From contig WPIO01000004.1 of NCBI GenBank assembly GCA_009760855.2, positions 12,164,501 to 12,228,500 on the forward strand: a stretch of DNA of 64,000 nt, given 5' to 3'. The notes below the pieces were generated by a model, which searched no databases, had not been told where the DNA came from, and worked only from the letters and a program-made list of their open reading frames with translations. The translations under genes and the position numbers were made by a program. This DNA is from Cristatella mucedo. Taxonomy: Eukaryota > Bryozoa > Phylactolaemata > Cristatellidae. Of this stretch, positions 11,999-24,800 are shown piece after piece (the stretch's first letter is position 1; the number at the start of each line of letters is the position of its first letter).

Positions 11999-12004
11999 AA
12001 TAAA
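11999..12004 (+). terminator. Polyadenylation signal of CCDC142-like gene
   Basis: AATAAA about 700 bp past the stop codon, with no transposon in between. The implied 3' UTR is about 11299-12020. Confidence 0.6.
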
Positions 12005-12019
12005 GCAGCTTTTGCTGTG

Positions 12020-13185
12020 ATCGATATTCTTGTGATGGCTATATGGACCGTCGTGTTGACCTGCAACATATCGAATATGCAAGTGACTGGCCAAGATTAT
12101 GACTATGAGCTAGTGAGGCCAGGGGGCCAGGCTTGTGACAAGAATGAAACTCGAGACTCTTTTCATTTGTGGAGGTGCAGCTCAAAGATTTGGACGTGAA
12201 ATGATTCGACTAATCTAGAAAATCGTTTGGGTTGATAATGACTTTGGTTCTGGCTGAAGGTGTGCCTTGAACTTGAAGCAATGATCTCCTAAATATATTG
12301 GCTCCACGTGGTGGGTGGGGTTCCCTTGGCCCACGAGAATATCGAGTTCCTTCAGTTGCTTTGTTTTGGTAAAGGGGAAGAGGTGTGAGGGCTGCTAGCA
12401 GCTTTAGCATTCAGTATCCATTACACGACACTAACAGCTGGCGTTGGGCAATACATGTCCATGTCACGGAATAACTTGGGATGATGTTGGTGTCATTTTT
12501 ACCATGCTGTGAGCCGCAAAGGCAATCTGGTGGAGTAAAATTCACATCTGGGGCTGGGGGCACCTACTGGCTGCATCCTCCCTCCCTACCCCCAGCATAG
12601 CAGTAGCAGAAAAAATAGATTCTCCTTAGCCAGATAACTATTGCTTGTGCACTGCACGACGGGAGAATTTCCAATGAGAGACAACATGACTTGCTTACTT
12701 CCGAATACTGAGGAAGAGACTTTGCGCAGCTGAAGCGTTTAAAGGATGCAATATTTTTTTTTCAGTTTTTGTTATGACCAACAACAAATGTGCTCGATCG
12801 TGGTCATACCGATGTGCTGCTGAGTGAATCCTCCGGTTCTATTTGCTACTTTCCCAGCGGCACGTCTGCATTCAGCTTTTATGTAGTCACATACGGCAGA
12901 GTTACTTCCAAGAGAGAAGATTGGATCCAAAAGCATTATAGGCCAGATTTGGAATTGTGGCTTTGAAGATAGAATTCTTGGTACCCGTAACATGAGTTAA
13001 CTTGTCTGCCATCGTGCATGGTCATAGTGAAGTGAAGATCAGACGATTCAACAGCCTTATTTGCAAAGTGGCAAAAGAGCCTTTCTCTGAAATGGACGTG
13101 GTTGTCCTGTTTCAGTAACCCAACCCTACTGGCACCAGGCTGTGACTTTACTGAGTGCTCCAGATGATGCACCGATTCAAGGGTT
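12020..13185. other. Intergenic stretch, nothing recognised
   Basis: Between the CCDC142 polyadenylation signal and the first LINE tail before RPIA. No conserved frame, repeat family member or RNA gene was seen. Confidence 0.5.
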
Positions 13186-13189
13186 AATA

Positions 13190-13770
13190 ATAAAAATAAT
13201 AATAATAATAATGCACTTGATAAAGCACCCTCAGAAAACTTTCTAGGCGCTTTACATTTGCTGCAAAGGAAACACGATCGAATGGTGAGTGGTATCATGC
13301 TTGATAAAACAACATGAATAACATGGTTAGGGGTGACATGCGCAGGGTCAGCATGCAAGTGTGGTTAGTGGCAGCATGCACAGTGTCAGCAAGCATAAGC
13401 ACACAAAGGACGAATCAGAGGGACCCATTAAATGCTGTCATAAATAGGTGCGTTTTTAAGTTCTTTTTAAATGTGGTCAAGCCAGGGGAGATGTCGTGTT
13501 GCAAGTCGGGAGTGAGTTCCAGGCTTTGAGAGCATACGAGCTAAATGTGCGGTCTCTAAAGGATTTGAGGTTTGTGTGAGGTATGAGTAAACCGAGTTAG
13601 TGTGAGGTATAGGCTCCGAAAAGTGGGTGGTACGATGCTTGGCCTGGTGGGGGAGTAGATATGATAGGTAGGCTGGGGCCAACGAATGAAGGGACCTAAA
13701 TGTGATCGACAAACTCTTGAAGTTGATCCGTTGCGTGACTGGTCGGCTAGAAGTGGTGTGATGTGGCAAC
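13190..13770 (-). mobile_element. LINE family A 3' fragment, reversed
   Basis: Starts with AATAAT repeats, then GCACTTGATAAAGCACCC, CTAGGCGCTTTACATTTGCTGCAAAGG. The minus strand codes FKSLSITFRSLHSLAPAYLS and [14 protein letters not shown], matching the RT C-terminus of family A. Confidence 0.8.
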
Positions 13771-13861
13771 TTAAGAGGCATCGACCACTGTGGTCAGCTG
13801 CCTTGCCTTATGTAGCCACCTGCTCGGCCAAAGAATGGGGGGTCATGTGACCCCCCACAAC

Positions 13862-14020
13862 CATAATAATAATAATAATAATGCACTGGATAAAGCGCCC
13901 CCAGAGAACTTAATCTCTTTCTAGGTGCTTTACATTTGCTGCAAAGGGAAATGCAATTGAATGGTGAGTAAAATCATGCTTGATAAACAAACAAAATGAA
14001 TAACATGGTTAGGCGTGACG
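13862..14020 (-). mobile_element. LINE family A 3' tail, reversed
   Basis: Second, shorter family A tail right beside the previous one: ATAATAATAATGCACTGGATAAAGCGCCCCCAGAGAACTTAATCTCTTTCTAGGTGCTTTACATTTGCTGCAAAGG. It stops within the 3' UTR. Confidence 0.8.
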
Positions 14021-14132
14021 ATGAACAACACTTCCTGCCATTATCTCATCTCTTTCCCCATTACTTAAGAGCTGCAGATTGACGCCTGCGACATTACATC
14101 CACCGTATAAAAATCTGAACACGGGAGCATCT

Positions 14133-14135
<3 letters not shown>

Positions 14136-14163
<28 letters not shown>
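14136..14163 (+). repeat. (CT)n microsatellite
   Basis: About 14 CT units upstream of the RPIA promoter region. Confidence 0.9.
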
Positions 14164-14166
<3 letters not shown>

Positions 14167-14321
14167 GTGTCGAGTTTGGGCCTCCAAACCCCTGGGAACT
14201 CACAACAGTAGTGCTGCATTGCTTGCCACCCGATACTCCTTTTCAGCTCGGGCACGATTGACCCTTCTGGTTGAGGCAAGTTTTAGCCCCATTGGATTAA
14301 ACCCAAGACACTCCTCTAGGC

Positions 14322-14489
14322 ATGGCTGAGCTATTGTTTATTAGTGGCCAGGGCAGCGAACTCAGCCAATCAGCCCTGCACCTTGAACTTGCCCCTGACT
14401 TTGTCCAGGCTGTGGCAGCTGACGGCCCTTCCTTGCCGGGTAGGAGCTGCAGCTGCCACAGAGCAGGCGCTGCCGAGCACTTGTCTTAA
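14322..14489 (+). CDS. Short unassigned coding-like frame
   Basis: A 55-codon frame starting MAELLFISGQGSELSQSALH and continuing LELAPDFVQAVAADGPSLPG. A CT-rich AG lies just before it (CTCCTCTAG, ending 14320) and a possible donor GTAGGA just after LPG. The pattern of Gly, Ser and LEL residues recalls the N-terminal part of DSCC1-type proteins, but this is a weak impression over about 35 residues and no second exon was found. It may be an isolated exon, a gene fragment or chance. Confidence 0.22.
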   Translation: MAELLFISGQGSELSQSALHLELAPDFVQAVAADGPSLPGRSCSCHRAGAAEHLS

Positions 14490-14996
14490 ACGGCAGCTTC
14501 AACCAGCAGAAGATCCGAGTTCTCTTTTCTTTCATTGTCCGTTCTCTGTGGGAGTGAGTAACACAAGATCGCGTGCTCGGTCGGGCTCGTGAAAGCTCTT
14601 AGAGGGCGCCTTGCGTGTCCTAGCCTCGTTTTTTTTCGTTTTTTTCGGTTCTTTCGTTTTTTTTTCTCGCGAGTCTTTGACTGCCCCATCGATAGCTGCC
14701 TCGTCAAGATACATCGGTGGAGTGCGGTTCCACGCTCCAGGCTTCAATAGCTCCTCTGAAGCCTCTGTGGCCCTTCCACTGCCCGTCCTGTTCGCGGGCG
14801 GCGTGCGCTTCGCTGAAGAAAGAGATTGAGCTCTCTGACGCTGCTAGACAAACGTACCATTATATCATTGTCGTACGAAGACAAATAAAGGTCCGTGCAG
14901 CGTCCCTAAAGCCGCCGTGCCAGTCAGCGGCGTTGTTGATATCCGGATGGATGCGTCGACAGGTTGAGCACACGTGAGCAAGCCTTCTGCAGACGG

Positions 14997-15004
14997 TATA
15001 AAAG
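14997..15004 (+). promoter_or_regulatory. TATA box candidate for RPIA (distal)
   Basis: TATAAAAG in GC-rich context, with an initiator-like GCAGTCGC about 33 bp downstream (15030) and a GTAAGC donor right after, which would allow a tiny non-coding first exon. Positional inference only. Confidence 0.4.
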
Positions 15005-15263
15005 GCTAGACTTTTCTAAGCAGGCGGAGCAGTCGCACGGTAAGCAGCGATAATTCTCGGGGATCCGGGTTTTAAACCTCACTGGAGGCTGCGTTACTAG
15101 ACCGTATTTAACCTATTCAATACGAGCGTGGGGGTTCTGAATTGCTACGCTCGTCGTTCTTTTTTTGGCGCTACTGGCTAAACAGCAGCGGGGCGGTCCC
15201 CGATCGCAAGTACCCCGTTCAGGCGCTCCCACACGCCAAGGCTGGACCGGAAATGAGAGATGG

Positions 15264-15264
<1 letters not shown>

Positions 15265-15311
<47 letters not shown>

Positions 15312-15313
15312 GT
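15265..15313 (+). repeat. (GA)n microsatellite
   Basis: About 20 GA units with minor interruptions, between the two TATA-like boxes upstream of RPIA. Confidence 0.9.
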
Positions 15314-15535
15314 GAGAGGGTGAGGGTTCAAGTACTTTTGACCTTTGGTCATATCCGGTATCTTAGCTGGGCTATGTGTATTCGGCCTTTCCGGTTCTTC
15401 GCCTGCTGCGTTAGCTTGGCGGTCGAGAAGAGCAAGACTTCGGCTTTGTATCTGTAAAGCCCGCTTTTTCGCTGGCATTCGTCACTAGCGTGCGGCGTCT
15501 CAAACGTTTGACTTCTTCTTAGGGGCTTCGCGGCG

Positions 15536-15543
15536 TATAAAGA
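15536..15543 (+). promoter_or_regulatory. TATA-like box candidate for RPIA (proximal)
   Basis: TATAAAGA about 265 bp before the RPIA start codon, with no intron needed between an expected start near 15565 and the ATG. It competes with the box at 14997. Confidence 0.35.
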
Positions 15544-15799
15544 AAAGTTATCGCTACCGGCCCGAAGGGACGCCCGCGAGCGTGTTAGCCAGCCACGTGC
15601 TGGCTCGCCGCCGCTGCGTGTTGAGGCCGACTAGCCGGTCGCCTGCTTCGGCAGCGCCGGCGCGCCAGCTGCTGGTATGCGTGAGCTAGGATGCGGGGTT
15701 CTCCCGGGCTGAGACCGGATTGATTCGCAAGTGCGTCAGCGTCCTTGGCTTACTTGAAGGATTTTGGCGTCGCGCACCAACTGCCACCGAAGCCAAACG

Positions 15800-15862
15800 A
15801 TGGGAACCGTCGAGGATGGAAAGCGAGCCGCTGCACGTGCTGCCGTCGACCTTCACGTCAAG
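15800..15862 (+). CDS. RPIA: RPIA exon 1
   Basis: [21 protein letters not shown], ending in phase 0 at donor GTGAGC (15863). No mitochondrial or signal sequence is visible. Confidence 0.9.
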
Positions 15863-18800
15863 GTGAGCGAGCGAGCGCGCCAGCCCGAGAGTTGGTAGTG
15901 AGGTTGCACTCCGGCGAGGCGCAGTCTTAGCAAGCCGAGCGTTGCACCGGTCGTCGCTGACTATCGAGCGCTTCTACTTGTTTGGTGTGCCCTAGGAGTC
16001 ATTGCAAAAGAGGACTTAAGGGATGGGGGGAGAGAGAGAGAGATTAAGATTGATACAGGCACCGAGATAGAGCCGTGAATGATTCATTTGAGACGATGGA
16101 GGTCACATAAAAATACTGTTTGCTATAGCGCCCTCGAAGAACTCAATCTCGTTCTAGGCACTTTACATTTGCTGCAAAGGAAGCATGATCGAATAGTTGG
16201 TGGTAACATGCACAATGACAACTATAACATGGTTAGAGGTGGCATCCACACGGTCAGCATGTAAAAATGGCTAGTGGCAGCATGTACAGTATCAGCACGC
16301 ATAAGCACACAAAGTATGAATCACTTGGACCCACTAAATGCTGTGATAAGTAAGTGCGTTTTTAGCAAGACTTTTTAAACGTCCTGTCAGAGGATGCCGA
16401 GCTGGTTTGGTCTAGCGGTTAAGGTGCTCGCCCCGACCAGGGTCTGACTGAGGTCGTGGGCTCGAGCCCCGAGGCATATGTGAAGCACCTGAATAGAGAT
16501 TAAGTTCTCTTGGAGTGCTATATAAATGAATTATATATATATATATATTATATTTATGTCGTGATGCCAGTCGGAATAAGAGTTCCAGGCTTTGGGAGCA
16601 GACGAGCTAAAAGCACGCCGTATGTGTGTGTGCATGCGTGTACACACACACAACACACACACACACTGGCCAAGAAAGTATTTTCATAGTCGGTCATGCC
16701 AGGAACTTCTCGGTAGCTAGGTTTTTTTTTAGCAAGGCACCCTACAGACGTGTGCCACGTGAAGGCAACATAAGTTGAGGGCAGCAAAGAGCCAACGGTC
16801 TTCCTATTAGCTACTGGACCGAAAGTGTCCTCCCGTGTTCCATCGGTGAAGACTTTCAATGACAAGGAGAATTTGTAGTGTGCGGTCACGTGTAGCCGCC
16901 ATAGGCGGCCTCATGGGTTGTGGCCAGTGAAGCATTGACAGCATCTGTGCGCCGCTGCGGTAGTTAAGCAGCAGCATTTGATTTGAATGCAACCTGCTGC
17001 GCAGCCGATCGCGAGAGTTTGCTCTCGCGAGCTTTTATGCTGCTTCTCTCTTTACGCGAGCCTCGAATGAGTGGTGGGAGGATGAGCCCTCAATGTCTTG
17101 CCAAGGGCAGCCAAAGACACCACTGCCGTGCTCGAGCCTCTGTCGTGCGTATGTGCCCATGTAGCGCCCCCAGGCGCTCCAAAGATTGAACATTGTTGCA
17201 TTTAATTTAGCTGTCGTTTGTGTCCCATTACTAAAAGCTATCTCGGGTGGAATGGCTGGACTAAAAAAAAGGTAAGATGGTGAGGCGATTGTTGCAGGAC
17301 GGACAGAAAGTTGGCATCGGCTCTGGCTCGACCATAGTGTACGCCGTGGAAAGAATAGGTATGTGTGTGCACAGCTCGTGCGACTGTGCATCGTTTACCT
17401 TTGCTCCTCCGCTGCTGCTGCAGCCATGCATGCTGGATTTGCCATAGCCGGAGAATCTGACGTTGCTGGCTCAAATCCTGCTTGTCGTCAGTCTTTCTGC
17501 ATCATGTCACTGTCAATCTGCTTGCATAACCTTTGCACTTGGCTGGCTCTGATCGTGTAGCTGCTGCCTCTAACCAAACTCATCTTTTGGCAGCAACCGT
17601 GCTTCTAGTTTGTATGCACCTAAAGGCTGGAGCTGTCTACCGACGAACGTCACGCCCATCACTTGATGAAATTTAAAGCGAGGCTAAAAAATGCACCTTC
17701 GCCCATGTTAATCGTGTGTAGTATGCTCATACTGGCTGCAATTGTGAATGTGATCATCTTTAATCAGTTGACATGCTTCCTTTGCAGCCCGAGTGAGGTG
17801 CCTAGAAACCAATTAAGTTAAATTCATTCTGTAGCAGCATATGAGAGCTTAATCTCTATCCAAGCACTTGACATATGCCGAAGGGCTCGAACCCACGACA
17901 TCGGTCGTCAAAGGGCAAGCAGCACCTTAATGACACTATGCGAATGTTTCATTTTTATTATTTCGGTTCTTAGTTGTTACTCTCCACTGTTCATACTCTG
18001 CAATGTGCTGATGTTGGTTGTGCCATAGTCCTCCCCCTTGCCTAGGCTGCTGCCGCTGCAGACGCACTGTAAATGCCAAAATCGTAGAGCCGATAGCCGA
18101 CCTGTCTGCATACAGATAGCTCGGGGCTGGTACGGTGTCGTCTTCTCAGTAGTCAGTCAGTGCTATGCTGTCTCTCACCGTGCGCCAATTTTTCATTGCA
18201 CGCAGCGGAGCGGGTGCAGACGGAGAACCTGCGACTGACGTTCGTGCCCACGTCGTTCCAGTCGAAGCAGCTGCTCAGCAAGCACAACCTTCTAGCCTCC
18301 GACCTGGAGACCTCCCCTCAGGTATTGCAGCGAGGATTGTGCTGCACCATGATGCCAAGGGCAGCTGAGTACTCGACATACAGTGGCTTGGTTGCTGGAA
18401 ATGGTATGGGGGGAGGGGCTGCACACTCTCACTGAATGTGTATGAGCCTCACAGACCAACACTCGGCAGCTCATACCACTGTTATTGTGATCAAACTGTC
18501 GTGTGGCACAACAGTACGACACACTAAACGGGTCCAGAATCGATGTGAGTTGGTGTGTGTGGCCTTAGCAGGAGAGATCTGGATCTCTTTCGAGGCAGTG
18601 TACACGGGCTGGAATGGAAGCGTGCCAAGTGATTAGTCATGAAAGACATAGTCAGAGCACTCGGCAGCCTCCACACATATCCGACTGGAGTCAGTCGTGA
18701 GACTTTCAGGCTACAATTCATTCTCACAGCCTTGGAGCAAAGAAGCTGCACATGTTGCTTGATAGTATTTATTACACTGTCGGAAGTGTGTGAAGAAGAT

Positions 18801-21800
18801 ATGTCACACCTCTTGCTCTATAGTAATAGGCGCTATTACAATTGTCAGCACCTGCCCTCCGGAACCATGACACCTAGTTATGTAAAGACAGTCGAGATCG
18901 TGGCTGCAATTGGCCGTACGAACGATGTTAGTTGCCAGCTTTTCGAGGAGGCAATTTTAATCAAAATCTTGTGAGAGAAGTTCGACCGTTTGAGCGAGCA
19001 TCGGAGCTTGCGGCCGGCCGTGGTGCCGTGAAGCTCCAGGCAGCTGCCACCACTGCTCCGAGTGCGAGCAACCTAAAAGTGGTAGGCAACTTTCTTTGTT
19101 TACCCATTAATGAAGCCACAGCAGGCGCTGCTGAGAGAGTGAGCTGACTTTTTACTGGCACTAGTCGCTTCTTGCTGCTCACAGCCGGTTGCACATCGTC
19201 CCTTTTTTCAATGGGAAAGTCAAGAAAATACATATACAATTTGGCACGCAATCGAATATGCGCTTGTGGTACCTTTCGAAAGACAAATATGTTAGAACTG
19301 GGATCGGAAGTTCCGACGACTTCCACACGAAAGAAAAAATTGGTTATGCAAACCACGGCTAGCCCAGATGTAAACCGGAAGCGACAAATCTATAAATAAA
19401 TAAAAAATTGCCGATCTCCGAATCATATGCGACTTGTATTCCAACTTGTCGAATCTTGGTAGATCGCTATAGATACTTGAAGCTTGTTAAGGTGCGTTCT
19501 TGTGACTTTTATACAGCTTCATTTCCATGGTCAGTTGGTGCCTTGTAAATTCCATAACTCGGCTAATACTTCAAGCATCGGAATGAAATTTGAAGTGCAA
19601 GTTCAGCTCTGCTTGTTTGACCCTAGTCTGTAATATTTTCGATTTCGATTTGATAAATTTGGCTGTATACGTCATCAAACGTCCTGGAGCTTTATTTTTC
19701 GTAATCGTGGACACATAGAACCAAATTTATAAAACCAAAATAAAAATTATTCCAGACTAGGGTCAAACAAGCAGAGCTGAACTCGCATTTCAAATTTCAC
19801 TCCGATACGTGAAGTATTAGCCGAGTTATGGAATTTACAAGGCACCAACCTACCATGGATATGAAGCTGTGTAAAAGTCACAAGTATGCGTTTCAACAAG
19901 CTTCAACCAAATATTGCTATCTAGCAAGATTCGACAAGTTGGGATACAAGTCGCATAGGATGTGGAGATCGGTTATTTTTCTATTTGTAATTTGTTGCTT
20001 CCGGTTTACATCCGGGTTAGACGTGGTTTGCATAACCAATTTTTTCTTTCGTGTGGAAGTCGTCGGAACTTCCGATCCCAGTTCTAACATATTTGTCTTT
20101 CGAAAGGTATCATAAGCGCATATTCGATTATGTGCCAAATTTGTAGGTATTTTCTTGACTTTTCTTGACGATGAAGCTCAGCAGTAGCAGCCAACGCAGA
20201 TGAGCAGCGTAGATACATCGTCCTGGCTGTTGTTACTGTGATGTTGCTGCCAGTCTGCAGCTAGGCCTCGCACCGCCTGGCTGCAGGCTGTGCATGTCCT
20301 AAGCTTGCCTTGGTGGCAGCTGTGGTCGTAGCACCGGTCTTAGCCCGAGCTAGTATCACGTTTTGCACGTCAATCGTGGTGCAACTGCTCACAAAGCTTG
20401 ATTGGATTTTCTTGGGCAGTCCTCCGTGTCATTTCTTCCCCCAGTAGCGCACGAATCTGGACAGTTCCTGTCTGCTGTATCGATATCATGCCTGCATTGT
20501 GCTGCTTCTACTCTGAAGCTCATCAAATGAGGTGCCCAATCTTTTGCCGTGCGTGTTAGTTGCGCAAATAAGACATCATATTGCCATGGGATTAGTAGAG
20601 GTAGTGTGTGAGTTTGCATTCGTGTGTAAGTGGCACACTTGATGTCAGACTTGCCCACCATTGTACGGATTATGATTTTTTGCGGTAGCTGGACGTTGCT
20701 ATCGACGGCGCTGACGAGGTCGACGACAAGCTAAATTTGATTAAAGGAGGTGGTGGCTGCCAACTGCAGGAGAAAGTCGTGGCATCGTGTGCAAAAGACC
20801 TAATCATCGTAGCTGACTACAGGTTAGCTGTGCTCTGCCATCGCTTTTCGTGTTGCGAAGGAAAGGGCGAAGCTTGCTGAGCAAACCAGCTGAATCGTAG
20901 CTGTGGCATACCGGCACGCAAGGAACACCGAGTTATAAGCAAACCCTTCGAACAAGAAAAGTCCAGCAAGCGCAACGGTGAGCAGAGCTGAAGGCACTGA
21001 CTCATGTAGCCGGCTGGGGCATGTGCAAAAGAGCAGCAAGGCTGATAGAGAAGGGTTGTTGGTAATCGGCACGTGATTGCTGCTAGCTTAATAATAATGA
21101 TAATACTTGTAAAACACCATCAAAGAACTTAATCTCTTTCTAAGCACTTTACATATGCTGTTGAGGAAGGATGATCATATGGTTGGTTAGTAATGGCATG
21201 CGCAATGTCGACAAGGATAGCATGGTTAGAGGTGACATGCACAGACAGAGTCAGCATATAAAGATAGTTAGTGGCAGCATGCACAATGTCAGCGCAAATA
21301 AGCACAAAAAAGTACAAGTCACAAGGACCCACTAAATGCTATGACAAATAGGTGTATTTTAGCCTTTTTTTTATGTCAAGTCAGGAGATGTCGTAAAATC
21401 AGTCTGGGGTGATTTCCAAGCTTTGGGAGCATACGAACTAAAGGCACGATCTCCAAAGGATTTGAGGTTTCTACAAGCACAAGGTATGTGTAAACAATTA
21501 GATTCCGAAAAGCGGGTAGTACTATGCTTAGCCTGGCAGGGGGGGGAGTAGATCTGATAAGTATGCTAGAGCCAGAGAACGAAGAGACCTAAAAGTGAGT
21601 GGCATAACCTTGAAGTCGATATGCTGCTTGATTGGGAGCCAGTGGAGGTCGGCGATTATAAACTGTGAAGAGTAGCAGACCAAGCACAGAGCCCCGAGAT
21701 ACCCCATACTTGGTTCCTCGGATGATCTTTTTCTGTCCAATCAATACTCTGGCTGGAGTCTCCCACTGAGATAGGGCCCTTATAGTGCAGTCAAGATGAG

Positions 21801-24800
21801 TGGCGCTCGAGAAGGACTCGGCGATCGATAGTATTGAATGCAGCCGAAAGATCAAGCAAAGAGACTTTATATAAGTCTGTATTCCTGAGAAGCTTAGCGG
21901 GACTAATAAGTTAGAGTTCTCTAGGGTACGAACTCACCCTGGTCGGCTCGTGTTGTGTGGTTTCCGGTCGGATAGGAAGTCGGAGTTCCAGTTTTCGCAA
22001 CTCGGTTAGAAAGTTCCGACCGAGGCCGAACTCCTTGCTTATGATGCTAAGATGGCGACGGGCACCCAATGGCATCGCCGGGGGCGGGGCAGCCGTTTTA
22101 TACAGCATCAGGCCATAGAATGCTCGTCGCATCAAACGCCTCGTCAGCGGGAGTCACACAATCGACGTCCCCAAACAGCTTTTTTTGATTGATTCAGAGC
22201 AGCATTTGCTCAGCTATCACCCGTCTCCTAAACTGTGTCTGTTTCGCGTCACCTCCGGTGGCCGAGTGAACTGGAGCAAGGTGGAGGCGCTGCTCTTGTT
22301 CGGTGGTCACTTGGCCGACTGGTGCCATTGCCACCAGTAGCTTTTGGGCTGGTCGCGGTTCGTCGGGTGTCGAGCAGGACTGCACACTTGAACAAGCGTG
22401 AGCAGGCGCGCACTACCCAGTCTGCCCACGTGGTCTGGTATGCCTGCGATTAAATTAAGGAAATGTAAAACTTGGGCCCTGCATAAATGGCTAATCATAG
22501 AAGGGCTGCACCAGTGATCTGTCTCTGCTCTTGTGCATGCACAACAACAGTTGGCAGTGGCAGTACGAGTGCCGGAGTCGACGAGCGCCAGTCGAGTTTT
22601 CGAAAGCTGATGTGTGATGCCCTTCAAACGCGCACTTGGATGCCGAGAACTGATTCACACACAGTAAAGCCAGAGCAAAAACGGTAACAGCCTCGGTAAA
22701 GGGAAAACCAAGGAGCACGAAGCTGTAGGGCCCTAAAAATAGCACCCTATCATGGTCGAGATGCCGGCAAGGAAGAGAGAGATATTCTGGATTACAATGA
22801 GTTCCATATGTTATGTACAAAAGCCTGAAGAAGTTGAGGGAAGCTTGAAAGTCCCGAATGTTGGCTTGGTTTTGAGGCTTACGCCATTCTCCATCTATCG
22901 GAAGCAGTGCCTGTTGTTTTTAATTTTTGGCAGTCTTGTACGAGACGACGACGATGATCCCGAATGTTGGCTTGGTTTTGAGGCTTATGCCATTCTCCAT
23001 CTATCGGAAGCAGTGCCTGTTGCTTTTAATTTTTGGCAGTCTTGTACGAGACGACGACGACGATGATAATGTTCAAGATGATGTCTAAAACGGGTTTATA
23101 ATTGTTTTTTCTCAATTGGTTAGTAAACACACTAAAGAACATTCCCATTATTATAAGTGCCACCGTTTTCCTACTTCGTGTATTGGAAATATGGTTGGAA
23201 AGATTAAAAATGAAATCTGCCTCTCGACTATGACAGAGTAAGCATAAGTCAATTGGCAGCCAAGGCGTGAGGCATTAGGTGCTGTCCGAGAAGCTGGCGT
23301 AGCAGGCCACTGTAGGCAACAACGTTGAACGTCTTTTCCTACAAGATCAGCCTCGTCTAACCGAGGTGTTTCACAGGCGTGCTGTGCATGCTTGCTGGAA
23401 GATTTCTCTGGCGGTGTCTTGTTTTTGTGCATCGCGAGCAGGGAGGGTATCTCGGGTTTATGCACCGCCTCAGATTTATAGAGAAGGCACGAATTTGAAC
23501 AAACGGTGAGGATACAATTTGGAAAGCTTGAATTTCGAAATAAATATGGAAATTTTAGCATCTGAAGTATCACTTCGTCGTTCACCTGCTCAACCAGACA
23601 TAAAACGAAGGGCTTCGCTCAACCGGAAATAAAACAAAGGGCGTTGCTTCCTGTGACCGGTTAATTTCCCCATCCAAACCCAGTCAACGTCTGGGACTAC
23701 ATGATTCTCAACCTCGAAGCACCCTGTGCACGTGACACTCGTTCATTCGAAGTTTTTCTTCCTTCCGTGAAAGTCTTTCAGCTTTCACCATGTTCGTCAT
23801 TTTCAAGGTGGTACAGTAAGGGGTTCCTTACTTGTTTTACGGGAAACAAGGGTTGAATGTTTGCTCTGTTTTTTTGCTTAAAAGCAATTATCCATTGCTT
23901 TTAGCACGTTTTGTTGGGCACGGGTACCTTGGCGGTTTTGCAAGATCCTTCCGGAATCGTCGATTTCGGTGCTGTCTTCATGTTTGAATGCTATCGTGTG
24001 CGCTGACACTGCGCCCTCACCTTGATCGGTGCCTCCTGCTGCTGAATTGGCTGGATTTTGAAGTGTTGAACTGTTTCTATGGCTCTGCCATGCAGGAAAG
24101 ACTCGACTCGGCTAGGTCAAAGCTGGAAGCAGGGCGTGCCCATCGAAGTGCTGCCACTCGCCTACTCCCCAGTCAAGGGCAAGATCGAGCGGTTGCTGGG
24201 CGGCACTGCCGACCTGCGCATGGCCGTCAAGAAGGCGGTGAGAGTTGGGTGCCTGAGCGTTGGCCTCCAGGCACCAATTCCCGCTCTGCGTGGCCCTGGC
24301 GCCGCTGCATTGCACCCCCCCCCGTCCTATTTCTAGGGACCCGTCGTCACCGATAACGGCAATTTTATCTTGGACTGGCGTTTCGATGAGCAGTCCGATC
24401 GCGATTGGCAAGCAGTGAGCACGGCGATCAAGCTCATACCAGGTATACTCACGCCCGATCCTCCTTCACGCTTGCGCTCGTGGGAGGGGTGGTGGTGGTG
24501 GAGTTGATGGCGGTGATACACTTCAGTCTGCAGTGGCATGGCCTGCGGCGACTGCTGCTCATAGCTGCCTCCCTCCTCTCACTTTCCCCACCGCAGCCAC
24601 CCGTCATGCAGCTGGTCATGCCATCCCTTGGCAAACAGGCTCCCGAGGAGAAAGAAACGTTCGTTGCAGTGCCATGTATGTATCTCCTTCAGTCGCTCCA
24701 GCTGAGCCACTGCCGAATTCAAGACGGCTCGGCCGGGACGATGCAGGCGTGGAGCTCCTGCTTCTGACCCGCCCCTCCTACCGAGCTCCGGGTGGCCAGC

